Part shown: piece by piece, positions 53,001 to 64,000 of the stretch
How the letters are laid out: every line of letters starts with the position of its first letter
How positions within the stretch are numbered: position 1 is the stretch's first letter
Assembly (NCBI GenBank): GCA_016946835.1
Contig: JACVTC010000044.1
Span: forward strand, 1,210,428-1,274,427
Direction of reading: 5' to 3'
Source: Neocallimastix lanati (nom. inval.)
Taxonomy: Eukaryota > Neocallimastigomycota > Neocallimastigomycetes > Neocallimastigales > Neocallimastigaceae
DNA length: 64,000 bases
Position numbers and translations under genes: made by a program
The notes under the pieces: model-generated
Database searches by the model: none
What the model was told of the DNA's origin: nothing
What the model saw: only the letters and a program-made list of their open reading frames with translations

Positions 53001-56000
53001 GGGAATGTATTTTTAAGATTAATAGTTACTGGATAATAACCGTCACTCGAATTATCTTCGGAACTACAAACCTTTATAGTGTTATCTTCATTGATTAGAG
53101 CACCTTCTCCTGCAACTTCACATTTACTTTTTAGAGTACTTTTATTATAGTATTCACATCCAATAGTACTACATTTTGAGTATCCTTCACCACCAATAAC
53201 GTAACCATAGGTAAGATAACATTTACTGCTAATACTACAATCATATAATGATGCTCCATAATGTTTTTCATTTACTTTACTGGTATCTAATTTCCTGAAA
53301 GTAGCATCAAATAATTTTATATTATTATCAGTAAGGGGTTCACATTCTCCATCTTCAAATGTATATATTTTCCCATTACTTATACAACTTTGTTTTTCTT
53401 GTAATTCTTCATTATTTTCAGTTATACAACTATTATTTTTATCACTTTTTATAATACCTACTTCGTCTTTCTTACAATTTGGTATACCTCCAGCATTTAT
53501 GGCAGCACTTGCTTCACATTTTTCAGCCGTGCATTTAATGAGTGCATCATTATTACCAGTAGCTGCATAATTTTCAAATAGTAATCCTTCATTAGCATTA
53601 ATAAATTCACATTTTCCACCTCCACATACAGCTATAGCATTTTCCTTTTTACCTGTTTGTTTTGAATTTAAGAAATACTTCTTATTTCCTTGTTTATCAA
53701 TTTGATAACATTTTCCATTTTCACATGTATAGCCTTCAACATTTTGTGGAGAAATTTCATTAGAAATCATTTTATTATCTTTGTCAATAAAGATATTTGT
53801 TCTTTCATTATTTTTAACTTTACTATATCTTACAGTTGATAATTCATTCATAATGTAGTAATTTGTACCATCATAAATATCTCTTTTACTATTATTTTCA
53901 TTGGAACTTAATATATATTGATTATATAAACCAGTACTAGGCTCTCCATTAATTGTTAATTTTCCATTGTTATATTGTATTGTAGGATCTTCATTAATTT
54001 CACATTTTCCATTGATGCAGTAATACAACTCTCCTTTATCACTATTATAGTAGTAACCATCCATAATTTGAGTTGTAACTTCCTTGTAACTTCCATCTGC
54101 TGTCTTCATTCTTATAATACCATTTACTAATTCATAACCTAAAATAGGTGGTTCTCCTGCATCTTTAATAATACAAGCACTGCCAATTTCACACTCATAC
54201 TTACTGTTTTCATTAATTTTAATATAAACTTTACTTAATTCATTTTTATTAGAAATATATTTATATATAAAGTAACCATTTCTTGTATCATAATCATATA
54301 CGATTTCTTTTTTAACACTTTTATTATTAATTTGAATGTTTGATCCTTTCTGAAGATCGGAATCAGCTGTTAAAGTTTTCTTACTAAGTAATACACTTTT
54401 ATCCTTTAAACAAACAACATCTTTATCACTATCATTGTTAGTAGCAACTCCTGGACATTCTTCAACTTCTTTAATGTAATCCTTAAATGTTACTTTGTAT
54501 TTACTAATATCTACCATAATATATCTGTAATTTGTACTTGCAGATGGGAATTTCATATTTGGAATTGAGTAAACATAATTAATATTAACCTCCCCTATAT
54601 CCTCAATACCTATTTCACCTTTGTTACATAATTTAAATTTAAATTTTTTAGTATTATCATCCAACTGATGTTGTCCGTCTACATCTATCCAGACAGGTCC
54701 ATCCATTACAACATTATAAATATTATTATTAGGATTACAATTCACATTTTTGCTTGCATCTTCTTCATTAAATTTAATAGTAAGACACAATTTTTCATCA
54801 TTCTTATTGCATCTATAGTATTGTTTATTAGTGTAATCTAGATAATAACCACCTGTCACAGAAGCTTCTTCACATAGTCCATATCCCCAACCAGTACAGA
54901 AATAGAGCTTATTACTGTCAGAATCATAATAGTAACCGTCTATTTTAACTTGTGTAATCATATTTGCTGCATCAATTTCAAAGACAGCAAACTTATTAGA
55001 TCCAGTAACCTCTTTTATCCATGGAATGGTGTTTGCATTTTTAATTGGAATAATAATCTTTTTAGCTTTTTTCATTTCTGGATCAAGTTTTACGTTATCA
55101 TTTACACACCATGTTATCACACCATCTTTTAACATATATTTGGCACTATTCGTTGAACAACTATTTTCAAATTGCACTTTTGTACATGATCCCATATTTC
55201 CACTCTTTATACATTGAATAATACTTCCATCAGCACTAACATACCATCCATTTTTAATATTTTCTACAGATATTTCTTTAAATTTAAGTTTATCACTAGT
55301 ATCTTTATAATTCTCTAATATTGGGTTTTTTAATTTATCATCTGCCCCATTTAAATAATATCCTTCTCTTAAACTATTTGTATAATACTCAGCGCATTTA
55401 TTATCAATACAATTAATTACTTTTTCACTAGTTTGTATATACCAATCACTAACAGTATCCTCTTTTTCACAAAGAATATTTTTACATTTTAATAATTTTC
55501 CATTTTCACCATTTATGTAATATTTAATGGTATTATCAATAATCAGCCCTGTGCTGTCATTTATTTGGTTACTTTTATATTTTATTAAATAATCTTCACT
55601 CATTCCAGTAATAAAGTAACCTTCATATGGTGGGTTGTATTTACTACATTCCATTATGTCATTTTTATTTTTCTTACAATTAATCATATAATTATCTTCT
55701 TTAATGTAATAAAATCCTTCTTTTGGTTTTGCGTATCCGACACAACTATTGGAAGCATCACCAGTCTTAGGACAATTTATAAGTAAATTTTCAGAATCAC
55801 CACTTGGGAACCATTTATAACGTATATCTTTTCCAAATTCTTTTTTATTACAAACATTATTTTTACAGGATATAAGATTTAATCCAGTTTGGATGTAGTA
55901 ACCATCATTAGGTGTGGCATAACTACATCTTATTTCACCAACAGATTTATCACAACGAATTAATTGGTTAGTCAAGTCTTCACTCTTATAATATCCTTCA

Positions 56001-59000
56001 TAAATATTTGTTTTTTTCTCGCTACAGGAACTTTGATTACAATCAATCAAGTAATTCTTTTCATATGGAAGATAGTATCCTACTTTATTAACAATTTCTG
56101 TACAACCACTAGGGTCACAATTGTCTTTACATGATAAAAGCTTATAGGTACTACTAATGCAATATACATTACTGGAAGTATTCACTGTATTAGAATATTT
56201 ACAATTATTATCTTTATCACAGCTAATAGTAGCGTAACTTTTGGTATTAAGATCAGAATTTGGATATGTTTTTCCAGCACCAGCTTCTTCGCTACATCCA
56301 GTACTTGAACATTTGTACACTTTTCCTGTTTGATTAGAAGTAGCAATGACTTTACCATAATTTCCATTATTAATGAGATAGTAAGTATCTTCGGTAAAAA
56401 CAACGGGAAGTACCTTTTTATTATCAACATATTTCATTTCTGTTCCTATAATATATCTAGTAGTTGTTTGAGTTAAAGTAGCCTTTTTTGGATTACTTCC
56501 ATCAGGTACAGTACATATTGTATTCTCTTTTATTGTACCAGCATGTGCTAATTCTGAACACCACGTATCCTCTTGAGGTTGTGAGTACTTTTCACAGCCG
56601 CTTGTACTACATTCTAATGCTTCACTAGAAGAATTTATATAATATCCGTTTTTGCCATTTGTAAGATCATTTTGTTTTATTATTTCGGAAATTGTATTAC
56701 TACTTGTAATCAATAAATTTTTATCGCCAAAATTAGCAGGATCATCATCTGGTATCGTTGGATTGACATAATAATTACTTAAAGTAGTAGGTACAGAACA
56801 TTTCCAGACATTTTCTTTATATTCACATACTACCACTTTATTATTTCCGTTTGGTTCATCTAAAATTTTTGAAGTGTTTTTATCAACAATATAAGCAACG
56901 CTTGAATCAGTATATGTTGGAAAATCTAAAAAGTCATTCTTTTTCACTGATATATATTGACTTTTTTGATTATCTTTAAGAACCATAAATTTCGCGTTTT
57001 CATCGTCATCTTCAATTTCATTACATGCATACTTTCCTGTACAGTATATTACAGGATATTTCAGAAGTGCAATGCCTTCTTTATTTTCATTTATGTATAT
57101 TCCATTTACATCAGCTTCTTTCAATTCCCATTTAGCTGCTTCAGCTTCTCTTTTTCTTGATGCGGGGGTTTCTGGTTGATTTCCATGAATTAAAGGTTTA
57201 ACATTAGTTCCTGTTTCACCGTTCAAATAATATTTGTTTTCTTTTTTATTATCGTCTACATCACTATCCTTAATAATTTTACATGAAGTTTGTTCACACT
57301 TAATCAATCTCTTTCCGTTATTAGAAATGAAAACACCACGATAGATATTTCCAGAACTTTCAAGAGAAACTTTCTTACAAGTTTTAGCTGTAGAATCACA
57401 TTTGATTAACACCAAAGCTTTTTGACTATCATCTACAAAGTAGTTATTTGGTTTTTCAATTTTGTTACATTCTTGTTCTGTACATTCAATAATTTTATCA
57501 TCGGAATCTTCGCTGTTCAAGTATGTATTTATCTTTATCTCGTCTTCATCTTCGAAAATATCAGCAGGAGCTTTGGATACACATTTATCCTCCCCACAAA
57601 TTATAAGGTTTTTGTTAAATTCAAGATAATAGCCACTTTTTTCAGCTTGTTTAGTTTCACAGTAAACTGCTTCTTTTTCAGTACCTTCTTCGGTATACTT
57701 TTCACTTTTACATACAATTAAAGAACGATTTTTAATTCCATTTATATAATTACCAACTGTAGGTTTATTATTTTCTTCCTTTGGATCTTTTGCTTCACAA
57801 TCCAAACTTTCAGAACACTCTATTAAACCTTTTAATGAATTAGTAAAGAATAATCCTTTACCAAATTTATCTTCCTTCACCTCACATTTACCACCTGTGC
57901 AGTGAATAAGCTTTGCGTTATGTTCAATTTTATTAATGGGGAATTTTACTTCCTTATTCACAAATACATCATTTTCAACAAAAGATTTTGTGGTACATTC
58001 AAATTGATCTGGATCAGCTTGACCATCAGCTACTTGTTTTTTTGTACAATAAACAATACCATTTGCTCCAGTACTTCTGTCAACATAGTATCCCTCATCT
58101 AATATTTAAAATGGGATTAAATTAAATATTAGTAATAAATAAAAATTCAAATAAATAAATTATTAAAATTTCTAAAAATTTTAATTCTTTCTATGGAAAA
58201 TAACACTTACTATTTTTATTTGCTTCGTATAAATTTTCTTCAGTTAAAACTTCAATACCAATAGCTTTAATTTTAACCAATTGATATTTATTTGATGAAT
58301 TTTTATTTACAAATACGGCACCGTTATCTTTCATTTCAATTTCAACATTGTTTGTACAGTAGTAGAATTTACCATTCTCCTTCTTTACTATATCATTATC
58401 ACTAATACATGTCGAACTCTTTTCAACCAATTTTATTGTTCTATTGGTCTTATCTAATTTAACCGCTATATTACTCTTAGTGGTAACCCCTGGGAAATTT
58501 CCACTTTCAACTGTAATTAAGAATTCTTTATCTACATTAAATAATACTCCAGTAGCACTTTCACAGAATTTATTTTCTGATAATGAAAATTTACCAATAC
58601 TGGTACAACTTGCAGTACTATAGGTACTACAAGTTGTCTTTGATGTACACTCTATACCTGTTTGGGATTCAGATGAATTCAAATAATAACCTGGTGCATC
58701 TACAGCCATTAATTTACATGTTGCAGAAGGGGTACTGCCACAATCAATTAATGGATACGTTTCTTTGGTAGACACATCAGCATTAAGATTATATCTAACA
58801 GGGGTTATTGAAGCTGTATCTTTAGCATATACTCCATTACTTCCAGTTAATTTAATTATTGTACCACTTTGAGTAGTTATTACAATATTTTTGTTATTAT
58901 CAATTACGTAGTAGTTACTTGTACTACAATTTCCTTCGTATTTATCGCTTGAACTATTATATTTACAAATTTCGCCATTAGACTCTTGTACATCTGGTTT

Positions 59001-60033
59001 ATCCTGTTTATAGGATAAACATTCACCATTTACACATTCAAAATATTTTCCTGTACTGTCGTCTGCGCTACAGAGATCTTCTATTCTACCAACGATTTTA
59101 CTAGTACTAGCCTTCGCACAGTCATAACCTATAAATTTATAATAATATTATTAACCAATTCTAAAATATTATTTAATTACTTAATTAAGTTCAGAATAAT
59201 TTTATTTTTACCAGTGGAACCATAAACAGTATTCAAAAGAATTGTTTCCTTTGTCGGTTCTACTACATAATAATTTTTGGATACATCCAAATTAAAGATC
59301 GTATTACTCTTGTGTTGTACTAAGAAATAAGCAGGAGGTGTAGTATTATCAGCAAACTTCAATGTTGGATATTTTTTAGTTCCACCACTGACTTCATATT
59401 CAGCAAGACAAAGGGAAATACCATTAGTGCTATCGTTCACAAGTTTACCAATGTTTTCCTTTGTACATGATACTGTGGGTGTTTCTAGTACTTTACATAT
59501 ATTTTTTGCACATGAAGCATATTTTCCTGATTTTAATTTATAAAAACCTGTATCCGTTTTTGCAATTCCATTATCATGATTATTATCATATTTATATTCT
59601 GCGATATAGCCTTCATGGTTAGTTGCGTCTGTTTCTACATAATGATAGCCGTCATTAGTTGCTGTACCTATATTAAAAAATAAAATTAATCATTAATTAC
59701 TAGTAATTTTAGATTTAAATTATATTATAAAATACTAACAAGTTGGATCCGCTTTTGGAGTACCATTATCATCCACAAATTCACATGTACCTGCACCTAT
59801 ATTAATTAATAATATGTAAAATATTTAATACTATCTGAAAAAAAATATTTTCTTAATTCACATATAAAATACCTAAAGCAGTTCCTCCATATAGTAAGCC
59901 CACCAATAACGGTAGACTGATATTATAATTAAATAAAGTAATAGAAAAAATTAATAATAAAGATTAACTAATATTACTGATGAATTTTTTTAAATATAAC
60001 AGTAGTTTACCTTAAATATTTAAAATTAACCAT
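41027..60033 (-). CDS. Giant anchored scaffoldin-like protein C (ScaA-type), 6,189 aa
   Basis: Probable primary scaffoldin of the fungal cellulosome, displayed at the cell surface to collect dockerin-bearing enzymes. Exons on the minus strand: 60033-60011, 59916-59873, 59796-59740, 59667-59212, 59128-58211 and 58098-41027, ending in TAG. The total is 18,570 nt and is in frame. Residues 1-22 form a clear signal peptide (MVNFKYLS then LPLLVGLLYGGTALG). The body is dozens of GYYLN ... LIKC ... C units. FPG modules are concentrated at about 50.7-58.5 kb and YCI/GxxC modules at about 42.6-49.4 kb. Residues about 5870-5966 are Glu-rich, 6065-6160 Thr-rich, and the last 29 are a GPI-type tail. Five Lys-Arg sites followed by acidic residues break the repeats. 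Mass is near 690 kDa by length, in the range I recall for ScaA. No dockerin, CBM or enzyme domain is seen. Confidence 0.9.
41030..41116 (-). other. GPI-anchor-type C-terminal signal of protein C
   Basis: The last 29 residues are a small-residue stretch (GGSGAFAS) as possible cleavage site, a short spacer, then a hydrophobic end (TLYLALFLLALFVHF). This is the classic layout for GPI attachment. A single-pass membrane anchor is the alternative. Confidence 0.75.
41117..41405 (-). other. Thr-rich stalk of protein C
   Basis: About 95 residues of mostly Thr/Ser with Lys and Pro, including a run of ten Thr. Typical of an O-glycosylated stalk that lifts a surface protein off the wall. Confidence 0.85.
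41700..41990 (-). other. Glu-rich acidic region of protein C
   Basis: Residues about 5870-5966 are dominated by Glu, Asp, Asn and Pro with few Cys, between the last repeat units and the stalk region. Could be a flexible or calcium-binding spacer; no known domain is recognised. Confidence 0.8.
58099..60010 (-). other. Five short 5' introns of gene C
   Basis: Introns at 60010-59917 (94 nt, phase 2), 59872-59797 (76), 59739-59668 (72), 59211-59129 (83) and 58210-58099 (112), the last four all phase 1. All are GT-AG. Donors include GTAAAC, GTATTT, GTTAGT, GTAAAA and GTAAGT. They crowd into the first 2 kb, leaving the remaining 17 kb intronless. Confidence 0.85.
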
Positions 60034-63000
60034 TTTCTTTTATTTGGTATGAAAAGTAGATATAAAAGAAAACTATTTACAAATTCCTCTATTTACAGTT
60101 ATTAAATTTCTTAAATAGTAAAATTAAAAAAAAATTATATATATATGTATATACAGAAGCTATATGAATATTTTAATTAAATATATAAAGCAGTATTGTT
60201 AATAATATTATTATAATAATCATTCTAAATAAAACTATATTATAATAATGAACTTTTTGCTCATATATTTAAAATATTTACCTTTATTTTATTGAGAATT
60301 AAAATATTATTTTTTATATTTATTATTTATATAATATTTTTAAAATAGATAAAGAAAGTAAAACAAAAATATATATTTATATTTAAAAAAAGAAATTCAG
60401 TAATAAAAACTTCCCTTTCGTAAATTTTTATACTAAATATTCCTTCAATAAAAAAAATATAATTTTTATTCACTTTAATTTAAAAAATAATATTTTATTT
60501 TTAATTAATTAAAATTATATTATCATTGAGGAAATTTACCTTTTTATATTGTTTTCTTCCTCTTTATCTTTTCTATACATTTTTTATTAACCCATTTCCA
60601 TAATAAAAATTATTATATATTAAATATAATTATAATAATGTTAACCCATATCAATTAATATGAAAATAAAATAAAATAAAATAAAAAAAATATTATTAGA
60701 AATAATAATAATAATAATAAAAATAATAATATTAATGAATAATTATAATAACAGTTAATAATAAAAATAATAAATAATAATAATAATAATAATTGTACTT
60801 TATAATAATAATAATTATAATACTTAATAATAATAATAATAATAGTTTTAATAAAGTTATTAGTTAATATTGATATTTAATAATAATTTTAATAATAAAT
60901 AATAATATAAATAACAATAATAATAATAATTATGATAATAAAAATAATATAAACAATAATTATAATAGTTAATAATAACAGTAGTTAATAATGATAATAG
61001 TAATGATAATAATAATAATAGTTGCTAATAATTATAATATTATTATTAATAATAAATAAAACTTGAAAAGAATAAAAATAGTAACAATAATATTATTATT
61101 ATTAAAAAATTAATAATATAATTTAAAAATAAAAAAATTAAATTTAAATTAAAAAAAATTATCATTAAAATTAAATTATTGATAATAAGATGTTAAAAGA
61201 ATTTTATTATAAAATCATAAAAAGCTGTATATAATAATATAAGTATAATTATATTTAAAAATAAAAAAGTAAAAATTATAATAATAGAATAATTAAAATT
61301 CCTAAAAAATTATAATAATGTAATTTTTATAAAAAATAAAATGATTAATAATAAAAATAATAAAAATACTGAAATTATTATAAAGAGATAAAAATTAATG
61401 GTATAAATAAAAAAAATAGAATAAAAATAAAGATATTCTGTTATACATATACTCTTTTCTATTCATATTCTTAATAGTAATGAACATTTTTATACTGAAT
61501 TCAATAAATATATATAAAAACAATAAATTCAATAAAATTTATAATTATATTTTTTTCTCAAAAGAAAAATATATTTATTTAAAGTCTTTGTATATATTAA
61601 AAAAAGTATCAATTAAAATATTCTAAGAATAATTAAAAAAAAAAGTAATATAAAAAAATAAAAAAATTAATTATTAATAAAAATAAAAATATTAATAATA
61701 ATAATAATAAAATGATTATTAATAATAAAAGCATAAAGATTATTAATAATAAAAATATAAAATTATTCATAATAAAAATGATAAAAAAATATTGAATATT
61801 AATAAAAATATTAAAGAAAATAAAGAAAATAATTAAATTGATTCAAAAATATTATAAAAACTATTAATATAAATAAAAAAAAGTATTTCATGATTATATT
61901 AAATAATATTAAAAAAACTATTTAAAATTATGAATTTGATAATTATAATAATATTAATAGAATTATTAAAAAATTAATAAATAAAATAATAAAAATATAT
62001 ATAAAAATAAGAAAATAAATCATGTTAAATATATTATTAATAAATTAAAAATTAAATTATATATAATTAAAAATTAAATTATATATAATTAAAAAAAATT
62101 ATTTCTTATATTCTTTGGAATTAAAAATGTTGTATTGATTTCAGCGCTCTAATATGTAATTATTAAGTGTAATAGTTTTATTCCTCTTCATATATTCCAT
62201 TTATTATTATTAGCTTAGTTAAAAAAAAAAAAAAAAAAAAATAAATGAAAAAATTTTCTGATAATTATTAAAAACTTTATTAGTATTTCATACATATCAT
62301 TTAAAACAACACATAAATGAAACTGTTATTATCTTATATAAAATACAATATAAAAAAAAAAAAAGAATTAAATATAAAGTGACAATTATAAATATATTTG
62401 TATTAGAAAAATTATTATTTAAAGTAATGTAATCACTAATAAATAAACATAACACTATTAATAAAAATTATTATAAATGAATTTTAAATTACTATTTTAT
62501 TACAAAAAGCACTCTTATTGAAATAATATTTAAAGTTTAATAAAAAAAAATAAAATTATTATATAATATAAAAATATTATTAATCAAAGAAAAAAAATAA
62601 AATAATGAATAATGTGGTTTTTATTATTAAAAATGAATGTTTTATTATAAAAAATAAATATAATGACATAAATAATATTAAATTAGTAAAATAAAAAAAT
62701 AGACTAAATATAGAAAAATATTATTAATAATAAAAACAATAGTAATATTAAAAAAATATTAAAGTAAAAAAAAAATTGATAAAAACAAAATTATAATATA
62801 TATATATCAATAATTAAATATAAAAATAAAAAAATAAATGAATTAATATTAAGGAAGTAAATAGTTAAATTATAGATGTTTTTTTTTTCCTTTTAGTATT
62901 TTATTATATATGTAATATTTGCTATTTATTATTTTAAAATTTGATATTAATTATGCTTATTAAATTAGGTTTATTATTAATAATCTTTTAATATTTATTT

Positions 63001-64000
63001 TTTATTGAATATTTACTATATAGTTATTCTTTTTATTATTTGTTACATATTATTTATATATTACTTATATTTAATAATTAATTATGAATAATAAATATAA
63101 TGTAAATTTTATGTCTCTCCTAAAATAATATAAATTCTTAATATTAGTTTATCATATTAGCTTGGTTGTATCATAATTTGATTATTGTCATAATAAATAA
63201 TTAAAAAACATAACCTCCATTCTCTCTTATTAATTGAAGGCCATAATTATATATAATAAAATATAAACTAAAAGATATGTTAAACACTTTTAAAATTAAA
63301 AACTAAAACTGCCTCAACAGTTTTAATTTTTTATTTATTATAATATTATATTAAAAGGATTAAGATATAAGAAACTAAAAAATATATATATATAATATTT
63401 TATAAAAGTTAAAGTTTAAATAATTCTCCATTTGAGAAAAAACAATAAATTAAAAAAAATTTTCTTATAAAATAAAGTTTTACTGGAAAATATATTTAAT
63501 ATAAATTAAAGATTATTTCCGATAAAATGTTAAATTTTTAATAAATTATTACCAAATTATAAATAATACACTATTAATATATATTGATTTATTTTAATTA
63601 ATTTTAATTTATGAATAATTAAAAGTATTAGTTTTTATTTTATTTATACTATAAATATATTATTATATTTAAATTTATTAATATTATATAAATAAAAAAA
63701 AATATTAGTTAATGAAAATTTAAAAATAAAAATTACATAAATATTTATTATTATTATTATTATATTATTATTATTATTATTTCTTTTAAATAATACCTAT
63801 ATTATTATTATTTACTATTCTTAATCAATTAAAATTATTAAAATAATAATTATTTATTAATTATAAAATTACTAATTATAAATATTAATACTAATTTTTA
63901 TATGTTTATTTATTATTTTTTTAAATATATTATTAATTATATATTGAATATTTATTATTAATTAATAATTATATAATTATAATATATTAATATTATAAAA
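60034..64000. other. Upstream region of gene C, gene-free
   Basis: AT-rich DNA with imperfect (AAT)n runs (about 60690-61080 and 61680-61800), poly-A tracts and a small hairpin near 63306-63327 (AAACTG ... CAGTTT). Presumably contains gene C's promoter just above 60033, but no element stands out. No other gene or RNA is visible. Confidence 0.6.

Overview
The window looks like genomic DNA of an anaerobic gut fungus (Neocallimastigomycota). Non-coding DNA is almost pure A/T with long homopolymers, coding DNA is much less AT-biased, and genes carry AT-saturated GT-AG introns. The genus cannot be told from sequence alone.

Three genes dominate. Gene A (about 4828-13893, +) and gene B (about 17546-28384, +) are tandem paralogs of about 2,186 and 2,219 aa. 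Gene C (60033-41027, -) converges on them. It has six exons and one 17-kb terminal exon, giving 6,189 aa in my splice model. All three are secreted, Cys-rich proteins made of dozens of short units of the type G-Y-Y-L-N ... L-I-K-C ... C, joined by three other recurring modules (an FPG module, a YCI/GxxC module and a CSGW module). I recognise this as the ScaA-type scaffoldin family reported for fungal cellulosomes, which is thought to bind dockerin-bearing enzymes. No dockerin, CBM or catalytic domain is visible in any of them. Gene C ends in an acidic stretch, a Thr-rich stalk and a GPI-type tail, so it is probably wall- or membrane-anchored. A and B lack such a tail and are probably released.

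Layout: 1-4827 is gene-free and holds a diverged direct repeat. A occupies 4828-13893. The stretch 13894-17545 is gene-free with microsatellites. B occupies 17546-28384. The stretch 28385-32724 is gene-free, with heptamer arrays, a probable LINE relic and a possible MITE. A young Ty1/copia retrotransposon lies at 32725-38888 (-) with near-identical LTRs, a 5-bp target duplication and a primer site matching half of a tRNA-Lys. The stretch 38889-41026 is repeats plus unique AT-rich DNA. C occupies 41027-60033, and 60034-64000 is gene-free.

Exon boundaries were built by hand. Reading frame is preserved across every proposed junction, and the summed exon lengths of all three genes are divisible by three. 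The first exons of A and B are the least certain parts. All functional statements rest on family recognition and visible motifs, not on database searches.
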